Shown: positions 6,591 to 13,809 of the stretch, piece by piece | Position numbering within the stretch: the first letter of the stretch is position 1 | Layout: each line of letters opens with the position of its first letter | Origin: Comamonadaceae bacterium | Lineage (GTDB): Bacteria > Pseudomonadota > Gammaproteobacteria > Burkholderiales > Burkholderiaceae_C | Assembly: GCA_947374105.1 (NCBI GenBank) | Contig: CANCAO010000006.1 | Coordinates: forward strand, 1-18,212 | Length of the DNA: 18,212 bases | Direction: 5' to 3' | Notes under the pieces: model-generated | The model's database searches: none | What the model was told of the DNA's origin: nothing | Seen by the model: only the letters and a program-made list of their open reading frames with translations | Program-made: the position numbers and the translations under genes

Positions 6591-8303
6591 ATGCCCCTAC
6601 CTCCCGCCCCCCTCAAACGAGCTGCCTTGCTAAGCCCAGACGCCTTTGATGTTCAAGCCCCAAGCCGACCCAAGGCCGCGACGCAAGTCAAAAAATCGAC
6701 GCCGCCAGAGATGCCCCGGCAGAACCTTAACGCCCCACCCAAGGCGCAACAAGCCAAGGTGCAGTCGGCTATGGTCAAGCCAGCAGCCAGCCCGCTCATT
6801 GCCACACTCACCCCAGCACCCACACCACAAGGCAACAAGGCCACCACTGCATTGAAGCCTTCTGCTGCGGCAGGCCCAAACACCGGCGTCAAAACAAAGA
6901 AAACCAAGTCCACTGGCCCCACCAAACTGTTCGTGCTGGACACCAATGTGCTGATGCACGACCCCATGTGCTTGTTCCGCTTTGAAGAGCACGACATCTT
7001 CCTGCCCATGATCGTGCTGGAAGAACTGGACGGCCACAAAAAGGGCATGACCGAAGTCGCCCGCAATGCGCGCCAAACCAGCCGCACGCTGGACGCACTG
7101 GCCGGTATTCCCTGTGCCGACATGGCGCTTGGATTGGAGTTAGGCAGTACAGGGCATCGCGAGGCCGGTGGCAAGCTCTTTTTTCAAACCCAATCGCTGA
7201 GCTACACCCTGCCCGCCAGCTTGCCCCAGGGCAAGGCGGACAATCAAATTTTGGGCGTCGTCGAGGCGCTGCGCCAGCAGTTTGCCCCGCGTGAAGTCGT
7301 GCTGGTGTCCAAAGACATCAACATGCGCGTCAAAGCCCGCGCTTTGGGTCTTGCGACCGATGATTACCAAAACGACAAAGTGCTGGAAGACGGCGATTTG
7401 CTCTACTCCGGTGCACTGGCTTTGCCGGTCGATTTTTGGACGACCCACGGGCAGACCGTGGAAAGCTGGCAGCAAGGCCCGCACACCTTCTACCGCATCA
7501 CCGGCCCCATCGTGCCGAGTCTGATGATCAACCAGTTCATCTACTTCGAAGCACCGGGTGAGCCCAGCCTGTATGCCCGCGTGACGGAGATTCGCGGCAG
7601 CTCTGCCGTGTTCAAGACCTTGAAGGACTACAACCACCTCAAAAACGCCGTTTGGGGCATCACCACGCGCAACCGTGAGCAAAATTTCGCAATGAATTTG
7701 CTAATGGATCCCGAGGTGGATTTCGTCACCTTGACCGGTACGGCAGGCACGGGCAAGACCTTGATGGCGTTGGCTGCAGGATTGACGCAGGTGTTGGATG
7801 ACCGCCGCTACACCGAGATCATCGTCACCCGCGCTACGGTTAGCGTGGGCGAAGACATCGGCTTTTTGCCGGGCACTGAAGAAGAAAAAATGGGGCCTTG
7901 GATGGGCGCGTTGGATGACAATCTGGAAGCCCTCAGCAAGAACGAAACCAATGCAGGCGAATGGGGTCGCGCCGCCACCACCGAGTTGATCCGCAGCCGC
8001 ATCAAGATCAAGAGCATGAACTTCATGCGCGGACGCACCTTTTTGAACAAGTACGTCATCATCGACGAGGCCCAGAACTTGACGCCCAAGCAGATGAAGA
8101 CCCTGATCACCCGAGCAGGCCCAGGCACCAAAATCATCTGCATGGGCAACTTGGCGCAGATCGACACGCCTTACCTGACCGAGGGCTCATCCGGTCTGAC
8201 CTTTGCCGTGGACAAATTCAAAGGCTGGCCGCATGGTGGTCACATCACGCTGGCACGGGGTGAGCGCTCGCGGCTGGCAGACTTTGCCAGTGAGGTACTT
8301 TAG
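6591..8303 (+). CDS. PIN-PhoH protein (predicted RNase/ATPase)
   Basis: A 570-residue protein with a PIN domain followed by a PhoH ATPase domain, the PhoH2 arrangement; relatives unwind and cut RNA. Residues 1-108 are a Pro/Ala/Lys-rich, probably disordered extension. The PIN domain starts at TKLFVLDTNVLMHD (111-124), with acidic candidates D117, E144/E145, D217 and D242. The PhoH ATPase has Walker A GTAGTGKT at 383-390, Walker B YVIIDEAQN at 488-496, and the following GNLAQIDTPYL motif. The ATG at 6591 is directly downstream of an intrinsic terminator and lacks a strong Shine-Dalgarno; a later start, before the PIN domain, cannot be excluded. The TAG stop overlaps the convergent dnaB stop. 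Confidence 0.94.
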   Translation: MPLPPAPLKRAALLSPDAFDVQAPSRPKAATQVKKSTPPEMPRQNLNAPPKAQQAKVQSAMVKPAASPLIATLTPAPTPQGNKATTALKPSAAAGPNTGVKTKKTKSTGPTKLFVLDTNVLMHDPMCLFRFEEHDIFLPMIVLEELDGHKKGMTEVARNARQTSRTLDALAGIPCADMALGLELGSTGHREAGGKLFFQTQSLSYTLPASLPQGKADNQILGVVEALRQQFAPREVVLVSKDINMRVKARALGLATDDYQNDKVLEDGDLLYSGALALPVDFWTTHGQTVESWQQGPHTFYRITGPIVPSLMINQFIYFEAPGEPSLYARVTEIRGSSAVFKTLKDYNHLKNAVWGITTRNREQNFAMNLLMDPEVDFVTLTGTAGTGKTLMALAAGLTQVLDDRRYTEIIVTRATVSVGEDIGFLPGTEEEKMGPWMGALDDNLEALSKNETNAGEWGRAATTELIRSRIKIKSMNFMRGRTFLNKYVIIDEAQNLTPKQMKTLITRAGPGTKIICMGNLAQIDTPYLTEGSSGLTFAVDKFKGWPHGGHITLARGERSRLADFASEVL

Positions 8304-9706
8304 AAATCCCCGCTGCCCCCGCTGGCCAAGCTCTCAAATCGGGTGAGCTGTCTGATAAAGGCCAGTTTGCAGACCCCGGTGGGGCCATTACGTTGCTTGG
8401 CAATGATGATCTCGGCCACGCCGGGTTCTTTGCAGGCGTCTTTGGTGTAGTACTCGTCACGATAGATGAACATGATGATGTCGGCATCCTGCTCGATGGC
8501 GCCCGACTCGCGCAAGTCGCTCATCATCGGGCGCTTGTCAGGGCGGGTTTCCACGCTGCGGTTAAGCTGTGAGAGTGCGATCACCGGACACTGCAATTCT
8601 TTGGCCAGCATCTTCAAGCCCCTGGAGATTTCACCCAACTCGGTCGCACGGTTTTCGTTGTCGCCGCTGGACCCGCTCATGAGCTGCAAATAGTCCACCA
8701 CGATCAGACCCAGCTTGCCGCACTGACGCGCCAAGCGGCGGGCGTTGGCGCGCAGTTCACTGGCCGTCAGACCCGCAGTTTCGTCAATGTGCAGAGAGAT
8801 ATTGCGCAGTTTTTCAATCGCTTCTGTCAGGCGTGGCCATTCCTCATCAGTCAACTTGCCGGTGCGCAAATGGCCCTGGTCGATACGACCAATCGAGCCC
8901 ACGATACGCACGGCCAACTGGGCCGCGCCCATCTCCATGGAGAACACGGCCACCGGCAAGCCCTCTTTCAGCGCCACATGCTCGGCAATGTTGATCGCAA
9001 AGGCCGTCTTACCCATAGAGGGGCGCGCGGCCAGCACGATCAAGTCGCCCGCTTGTAGGCCGGAGGTCATGCGATCCAGGTCATAAAAGCCGGTGGGCAC
9101 CCCCGTGACGTCGTTGGGGTTGTCGGCCATTTCCTGCACCCGGTCGAGCAAGTCCACCACCAGGGTGTCCATGGTCTGAAAGCCACGCTTCATACGTGAG
9201 CCTTCCTCGCCGATGTTGAATATCTTTTGCTCAGACTCATCCAAAATCGTCGAGACCAGTCGGCCCTTGGGATTAAAGGCGTTGGTGGCGATCTCGTCAC
9301 TGGCGCTCACCAGTTTGCGCAGGATAGAGCGCTCACGCACGATCTCGGCATAGCGGCGAATATTGCTCGCGCTGGGCACGTATTGGGCCAGCGAGTTGAG
9401 GTAGGCCAAGCCACCAATCCCCTCGGCCTTACCCTGGCTTTGGAGTTGCTCAAACACCGTGATCACATCGGCTGGTTTACTGGCATTGATGAGCACCCCT
9501 AGAGCGGCATAGACCAGGCGGTGTTCATAACGGTAGAAGTCACCCTCGCTCAACAAATCACTCACGCGATCCCAGGCACCGTTGTCCAGCAACAGGCCGC
9601 CCAGCACGCTGGACTCGGCCTCAATCGAGTGCGGGGGAATGCGCAATTGCGCTATTTGCGGGTCTGCACCATAGGCTTGGTCTAGGGCGCTCATTACGGC
9701 GGACAT
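8300..9706 (-). CDS. dnaB: Replicative DNA helicase DnaB
   Basis: Hexameric 5'-3' helicase that unwinds DNA at the replication fork. It is 468 residues, normal length. The N-terminal domain begins at PPHSIEAESSVLGGLL (24-39). The RecA-like domain has Walker A ARPSMGKT at 227-234, Walker B IVVDYLQLM at 335-343, SQLNR at 379-383 and SDLRESGAIEQDAD at 396-409. No intein or other insertion is present. The ATG at 9706 has AGGA seven bases upstream; a second Met four codons in is less likely. It lies downstream of the rpsF-priB-rpsR-rplI operon but is separated by a terminator, so it probably has its own promoter. The 3' end overlaps phoH by four bases, convergently, with no terminator between. Confidence 0.98.
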   Translation of the reverse strand: MSAVMSALDQAYGADPQIAQLRIPPHSIEAESSVLGGLLLDNGAWDRVSDLLSEGDFYRYEHRLVYAALGVLINASKPADVITVFEQLQSQGKAEGIGGLAYLNSLAQYVPSASNIRRYAEIVRERSILRKLVSASDEIATNAFNPKGRLVSTILDESEQKIFNIGEEGSRMKRGFQTMDTLVVDLLDRVQEMADNPNDVTGVPTGFYDLDRMTSGLQAGDLIVLAARPSMGKTAFAINIAEHVALKEGLPVAVFSMEMGAAQLAVRIVGSIGRIDQGHLRTGKLTDEEWPRLTEAIEKLRNISLHIDETAGLTASELRANARRLARQCGKLGLIVVDYLQLMSGSSGDNENRATELGEISRGLKMLAKELQCPVIALSQLNRSVETRPDKRPMMSDLRESGAIEQDADIIMFIYRDEYYTKDACKEPGVAEIIIAKQRNGPTGVCKLAFIRQLTRFESLASGGSGDF

Positions 9707-9810
9707 GGTGTTTTCCTAACAGTGAGGGGGCGTGTTTCGTGCCCGCTTGGCACAACACTTATTCAGGCATCCATGCTACGTTGGTCAGACGATGGCGTCG
9801 AGTGAAAGAC

Positions 9811-9852
9811 TGTGGACAAGCGCTGAATTGACTGTGGGTAATCTGTGTAAAT
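9811..9852 (-). promoter_or_regulatory. Three DnaA-box-like words upstream of dnaB
   Basis: On the minus strand TTGTCCACA (9819-9811), TTACCCACA (9841-9833) and ATTTACACA (9852-9844) occur in the same orientation. The first two each differ from TTATCCACA at one base; the third is weaker. Their starts are 22 and 11 bases apart, about two and one helical turns. They are 100-150 bases before the dnaB ATG and could make a DnaA-responsive control region. The region also has to contain the dnaB promoter, which I could not place. Confidence 0.4.
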
Positions 9853-9878
9853 AATGGGACAAGTCACGCCCCCCCAAT

Positions 9879-9911
9879 GAAAAAGCCGCCAAGGACTAGC
9901 CCAGGCGGCTT
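9879..9911 (-). terminator. Intrinsic terminator of the rpsF-rplI operon
   Basis: On the minus strand AAGCCGCC (9911-9904) pairs with GGCGGCTT (9890-9883) around a 13-base loop, followed by a T-rich tail. It starts 18 bases after the rplI stop and separates the ribosomal operon from dnaB. Confidence 0.85.
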
Positions 9912-9928
9912 CAAGGGGAAGCGGGAAA

Positions 9929-10381
9929 TTAAGCCGTTTCGCCGTAGACAGAAACAGTCACATCCACCACCACATCGGTGTGCAGAGCCACGCTGACCGT
10001 GCTGTCACCGACCACCTTGAGTGGGCCGTTGGGCAGGCGAACTTGGGACTTCACGACTTTATAGCCGGTCTTGTTGAGTTCTTCAGCGATGTCCGCATTG
10101 GTGACGGAGCCGAACAAACGGCCATCCACACCGGCTTTTTGCGTCAGCTTGACCGTCGTGCCAGCGAGCTTTTCGCCCAGGGCTTGCGATTCAGCCAACT
10201 TGGCGGCAGCCACTTTTTCAAGTTCAGCGCGTTTGACTTCAAATTCTTTCTTGGCAGATTCCGTGGCGCGACGGGCGCGGCCAGAAGGGATCAGAAAGTT
10301 ACGGGCATAGCCGTCTTTGACCTTGACGATCTCGCCCAAATTGCCGAGATTAATAACCTTGTCGAGCAGAATGATTTGCAT
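9929..10381 (-). CDS. rplI: 50S ribosomal protein L9
   Basis: L9 binds 23S rRNA near the L1 stalk of the large subunit. At 150 residues it has the N-terminal signature MQIILLDKV followed by [17 protein letters not shown] (here [16 protein letters not shown]), a long Ala/Lys/Glu-rich linker helix (about 41-75), and a C-terminal domain with GRLFGSVT. The ATG at 10381 has AAGGAG seven bases upstream, overlapping the rpsR stop. It is the last gene of the operon and is followed by an intrinsic terminator. Confidence 0.99.
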   Translation of the reverse strand: MQIILLDKVINLGNLGEIVKVKDGYARNFLIPSGRARRATESAKKEFEVKRAELEKVAAAKLAESQALGEKLAGTTVKLTQKAGVDGRLFGSVTNADIAEELNKTGYKVVKSQVRLPNGPLKVVGDSTVSVALHTDVVVDVTVSVYGETA

Positions 10382-10392
10382 GAGACTACTCC

Positions 10393-10674
10393 TTAGATCT
10401 TGTGCTGGTCGCTGTACGGCAGCATCGCGAGGAAACGCGCGCGCTTGATAGCGGTGTTGAGTTGGCGCTGGAAAATGGCGCGCGTGCCGGTCAGGCGTGC
10501 GGGAATGATCTTGCCGTTTTCGGCGATGAAATCACGCAGGGTGTCGATGTCTTTGTAGTCGATCTCTTCGACGCCGGTCACCGTGAAGCGGCAAAAGCGC
10601 TTGCGCTTGAACAGCAGATTTTGAGCTGGGCGCTTGGGGCGCTTATCTTTGTTGAATTTTTTAAATGCGGGCAT
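10393..10674 (-). CDS. rpsR: 30S ribosomal protein S18
   Basis: S18 forms a heterodimer with S6 on the platform of the small subunit. The 93-residue protein shows the family core [14 protein letters not shown], and [16 protein letters not shown], then [13 protein letters not shown]. The chosen start is ATG 10674, with GGAGG about five bases upstream; an in-frame TTG at 10686 overlaps that Shine-Dalgarno sequence and is rejected. It sits 17 bases after priB and 11 before rplI. Confidence 0.98.
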   Translation of the reverse strand: MPAFKKFNKDKRPKRPAQNLLFKRKRFCRFTVTGVEEIDYKDIDTLRDFIAENGKIIPARLTGTRAIFQRQLNTAIKRARFLAMLPYSDQHKI

Positions 10675-10691
10675 GAAAGCCTCCAAAAAAA

Positions 10692-10991
10692 TTAATCTTG
10701 TCTAAATTCTTGAATATGAAACACAAGGCTTTTTCCACGAAGAGGGGTGGCAACAAACCCACTGAACCGCCAAACACCGCCTATGGCTTGCTTGGCAAGG
10801 CGTTCAGCGTTAGCACCAAAGGCGACGGCTTTCACGTCGGCTTTCACCTGCCTAGGTTGACCTGCTTCTAAAACGTTGGACTCGTGTTCAAGTCGCAAAT
10901 TCAGGGCGGGTAAACCTGCCGGGGTGTATCGCATGGGGGCTACCTCTGCAATACAGGCCGTCAGATCAAGCTGGTTGGCGCTGGGGCTCAC
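10692..10991 (-). CDS. priB: Primosomal replication protein N (PriB)
   Basis: PriB is a small single-stranded DNA-binding protein of the OB fold that works with PriA in replication restart. It has 99 residues; the pattern [17 protein letters not shown] matches betaproteobacterial PriB, and its place between rpsF and rpsR is the conserved locus. The start is GTG 10991: an in-frame stop lies two codons upstream, and no other start codon occurs before the conserved core. The GAGGA directly abuts the GTG, an unusually short spacing, so translation may rely on coupling to rpsF, which ends 16 bases upstream. Confidence 0.94.
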   Translation of the reverse strand: MSPSANQLDLTACIAEVAPMRYTPAGLPALNLRLEHESNVLEAGQPRQVKADVKAVAFGANAERLAKQAIGGVWRFSGFVATPLRGKSLVFHIQEFRQD

Positions 10992-11007
10992 TCCTCAATA
11001 ACGGGAA

Positions 11008-11373
11008 TTAGGCTTGGTATTCCGCCTGTTGGGCTTTGCGGGCGTCTTCACGCTCGACGGTCTTCATCATGGACGAAGGGCCAGTGTCGGCTTTTTTGCG
11101 CTGAACCGTCAAATGACGCAGCACGGCATCATTGAACTTGAACGCATGCTCCAGCTCAGCCAGCACAGGGGTGTCGGCTTCGATGTTGATGCACAGGTAG
11201 TGGGCTTTGGCTAACTTGTTGATCATGTAGACCAACTGGCGGCGACCCCAGTCTTCAACGCGGTGCACCTTGCCACCGCCAGCGGTGATCATGCCCTTGT
11301 AGCGTTCGAGCATGGCAGGAACCTGCTCGCTCTGATCCGGATGGATCATCAAAATGATTTCGTAATGACGCAT
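11008..11373 (-). CDS. rpsF: 30S ribosomal protein S6
   Basis: S6 is the partner of S18 on the 30S platform. It is 121 residues with the typical start [18 protein letters not shown], then [11 protein letters not shown] and HYLCINIEA, and a variable charged tail (about 95-121). The ATG at 11373 has AAGGAG five bases upstream. It is first in the operon with priB, rpsR and rplI, and its 5' leader contains two hairpins that may take part in S6:S18 autoregulation. Confidence 0.98.
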   Translation of the reverse strand: MRHYEIILMIHPDQSEQVPAMLERYKGMITAGGGKVHRVEDWGRRQLVYMINKLAKAHYLCINIEADTPVLAELEHAFKFNDAVLRHLTVQRKKADTGPSSMMKTVEREDARKAQQAEYQA

Positions 11374-11392
11374 TGATACTCCTTATGGATAA

Positions 11393-11444
11393 CCCGCTCT
11401 TGGCGGGACGAAAAGCTACCCCCAGCGTCTAAAAGGGGTGTAGC
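11393..11444 (-). promoter_or_regulatory. Two-hairpin leader of rpsF, candidate S6:S18 regulatory RNA
   Basis: On the minus strand GCTACACCCC pairs with GGGGGTAGC (plus positions 11435-11444 and 11415-11423), giving nine pairs with one bulged A. A second hairpin, CCCGC-5 bases-GCGGG, follows at 11407-11393, about ten bases before the rpsF Shine-Dalgarno sequence. Many bacteria carry an S6:S18-binding leader ahead of rpsF; the position fits, but the consensus CCG bulge was not proven here. Confidence 0.45.
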
Positions 11445-11459
11445 AAGGCGAAGCCTATG

Positions 11460-11465
11460 ATTATA
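11460..11465 (-). promoter_or_regulatory. -10 element of the rpsF operon, overlapping the symporter stop
   Basis: TATAAT on the minus strand is placed so that its TAA is the stop codon of the upstream symporter gene. It lies 87 bases before the rpsF ATG and just ahead of the leader hairpins. No good -35 is visible, so the call is tentative. Confidence 0.45.
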
Positions 11466-13764
11466 GGTGACTTTGACGTTCTTCTTTTTCCTGTCGGCCA
11501 GACAGCGTGGCCAGGCTCAAAAGCACAGTCATGAAAAAGCCCGCGGCAATTCCAAAAACGCCCGCCGAAACAGGCTGGATACCGAACCAAAGTCCACTGC
11601 CTTCAACGCCCATTGCCGAGCGCACAGAGCTCGAATTGGCAAGCATGTAATAAACCGTCACACCGACACCAGTCAGCATCCCGGCCACAGCACCAACACG
11701 AGATGTTTTGGACCAAAAAATACCCAAAACCATGACCGGAACAAAGGCAGAGCCAGCTAATGAAAAGGAGGATGTAACTAGGTAAAGGATGTCAGCTGAT
11801 TTTTGCGCTGCAACATAAGCGGCAATCAAGGCGACCACCAACAAAGCAAATTTGGACAACATCACCTGGCGCATGGCACTGGCCCTATTGTCTTTTTTGG
11901 CTAGTACGTATAGATCACGCGCCAGCGCATTGCCGATAGTCAACAACAAACCGTCCGCTGTTGACAAGGCGGCCGCCAATCCACCTGCCGCAACCAGGCC
12001 AGACACCACATAAGGTAGACCGCCCAATTCGGGGGTAGCAAGCATCACGAGGTCTGCACCTAACTTAAGCTCCGAAAACTGCAACACATGATCACCATTG
12101 ACATCATTTATGGACAAAAGCGATCCATCTACACGAGCCCACTGCGCCAACCATGTAGGAAGAGTTTCAATGTTTTGACCGACTAGATGGCTCATGACTT
12201 CAAACTTAACCAGTACCGCTAAAGCAGGTGCAGCCAGATAAAGCAGCGCAATAAAAAACAAGGACCAAGCCACCGAAGTTCGTGCTTCGGAGACCGTAGG
12301 GGTAGTGTAGAAACGCGTTAAAAGATGCGGCATGCCTGCCGTTCCCACCATGAGACAAAACATCAGGGCCAAAAAATTACGCCGCGACAGGTCAAAGGCC
12401 TCTTGCTCATCGGATGTTCCATTTGGATCTCCTGCAAAAGGCTGGGAATGGGATGGCATTCCCCCCAAAGGTTTGGCTCGGTTAAGGTTTTCCTGCATGG
12501 CGTGCGTCCAACTCTCACGCGCAGCTACCTCATCCTTGGGCAATCGAATCAACTCACGCTTTGCGGCAAAGATTTCCTCTGTATCCGCACGTTCCGCATT
12601 GAGCAGGCGCAACCGATCTTGAAGTCGAGTCCGATCCTCTTTCAGTGAAGCTTCAACATTGAGCAGTTTCATTTCATACTCATGGGCGCGGCGCGCATAT
12701 TCCTGAATAACCTGCTGCTCCGCAGGAGAATTCATAAGCTGCTTTTCCAACTGGGTGAGGCGCTCAAGCTGCTGCCCATACACCAAAGGGGCAAGGGGAT
12801 TGCCTAACTGCTTGTAGGCTAACCACGAAACCGGGATTAAAAAAGCAAGAATCAACACAACGTATTGAGTCACCTGGGTCCAGGTCACGGCCCGCATGCC
12901 TCCCAGGAATGAACACACCAGAACGCCGCCCAAACCCAACAAGATGCCGATTTCAAAATGCACCCCAGTGAGCCGCGAAGTAATTAGGCCGACGCCGTAA
13001 ATTTGCGCCACGACGTAGGTGAATGAGCATAGAACGGTCGCCAAAGCGGCAATGCGTCTAGGCCAAAATCCACCAAATCTGTTGGCAAAAAAGTCAGGGA
13101 TGGTATAGAGCCCAAGTTCTCGTAGACGCGGGGCAACCAACAAAGCCACCAGGCAAAACCCGCCGGTCCAACCCAGTACATACGCCAATCCGCCAGGCTG
13201 TGAACCTGCGCCGGAGAAACCTTGCAGGTAGAGGCCCCCGGCCAAACTGATGAACGAAGCTGCGCTCATCCAGTCAGCCGCTGTCGCCATGCCGTTATAA
13301 ATGGCGGGAATTCGACGACCAGCTACGTAATATTCTTCGGCATCTGAAGTTCGGTTGTATATGCCGATGACGGCATATAGGACAACCGTGGCAAATAAAA
13401 AGATACTGCCAACCCATTGCTTTGACAAACCGAGCTGCTCGGCCCAAGTCAAGGTCAACAAAAACACCAATAGATAGGCAAGGTAAGTGACAAAGGTGCG
13501 GTGCAATCGTCGCTTGTAGATTGCATAAGCCATGAGATCAAATCCCATTTCATCATTGCCACCTTGCCGATTTTTAACCCATGCAAAGAAAGCGACGATA
13601 GCAATAAAAACCAGCATTGCGCCCTGCGCTGCAAACCAAAATCCGAAGGGCCATCCAGCCACCACAAACTGCAGATCGCGAGCAAAGAAGACGCCACCAA
13701 AGGCCGCCGCAAACCAAACCAACAGGAGCAGTCTGCGCACAGGCCACCGCCCCTGGGTTAACAA
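11461..13764 (-). CDS. Sodium/solute symporter, VC_2705 type, with fused DUF4212 small subunit
   Basis: A 767-residue inner-membrane transporter of the sodium:solute symporter family. Residues about 8-70 match the separate small-subunit family DUF4212 (two hydrophobic helices, WPFGFWFAAQGA). From about 88 onward it is the large subunit, with EYYVAGR, NGMATAADWMSAASFIS (158-173) and GGLAAALSTADGLLLT (594-609). Between helices ending near 317 and beginning near 463 is a charged, heptad-like insert (about 330-430), probably a coiled coil. Residues 554-565 (DVNGDHVLQFSE) resemble an EF-hand loop. The start is TTG 13764, with GGAG five bases upstream. Sampled stretches of the gene are near 50% GC, lower than hom. 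It is 45 bases after ppsA, so a small organic acid such as acetate, lactate or pyruvate is a plausible but unproven substrate. Confidence 0.88.
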   Translation of the reverse strand: MLTQGRWPVRRLLLLVWFAAAFGGVFFARDLQFVVAGWPFGFWFAAQGAMLVFIAIVAFFAWVKNRQGGNDEMGFDLMAYAIYKRRLHRTFVTYLAYLLVFLLTLTWAEQLGLSKQWVGSIFLFATVVLYAVIGIYNRTSDAEEYYVAGRRIPAIYNGMATAADWMSAASFISLAGGLYLQGFSGAGSQPGGLAYVLGWTGGFCLVALLVAPRLRELGLYTIPDFFANRFGGFWPRRIAALATVLCSFTYVVAQIYGVGLITSRLTGVHFEIGILLGLGGVLVCSFLGGMRAVTWTQVTQYVVLILAFLIPVSWLAYKQLGNPLAPLVYGQQLERLTQLEKQLMNSPAEQQVIQEYARRAHEYEMKLLNVEASLKEDRTRLQDRLRLLNAERADTEEIFAAKRELIRLPKDEVAARESWTHAMQENLNRAKPLGGMPSHSQPFAGDPNGTSDEQEAFDLSRRNFLALMFCLMVGTAGMPHLLTRFYTTPTVSEARTSVAWSLFFIALLYLAAPALAVLVKFEVMSHLVGQNIETLPTWLAQWARVDGSLLSINDVNGDHVLQFSELKLGADLVMLATPELGGLPYVVSGLVAAGGLAAALSTADGLLLTIGNALARDLYVLAKKDNRASAMRQVMLSKFALLVVALIAAYVAAQKSADILYLVTSSFSLAGSAFVPVMVLGIFWSKTSRVGAVAGMLTGVGVTVYYMLANSSSVRSAMGVEGSGLWFGIQPVSAGVFGIAAGFFMTVLLSLATLSGRQEKEERQSHL

Positions 13765-13784
13765 GGTATCTCCGTGGCAATCAG

Positions 13785-13801
13785 TTCTGTCATAGAACAG
13801 A
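13785..13801 (-). other. Small hairpin between ppsA and the symporter gene
   Basis: TTCTGT and ACAGAA form a perfect 6-bp stem with a 6-base loop in the 45-base gap. There is no T-run, so it is not an intrinsic terminator; it could stabilise a processed end or be incidental. Confidence 0.35.
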
Positions 13802-13809
13802 AATGCAAC

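Noticed and set aside
9707-9928. Replication origin beside dnaB
   Set aside because: DnaA-box-like words exist, but there is no AT-rich unwinding stretch of useful length and no dnaA, dnaN or gidA nearby; a regulatory reading is simpler.
11461-13764. Horizontal acquisition of the symporter gene because of its lower GC
   Set aside because: Neighbouring ppsR is similarly lower in GC, no mobile element or flanking repeat is present, and the family is common in this order, so the composition alone is not convincing.
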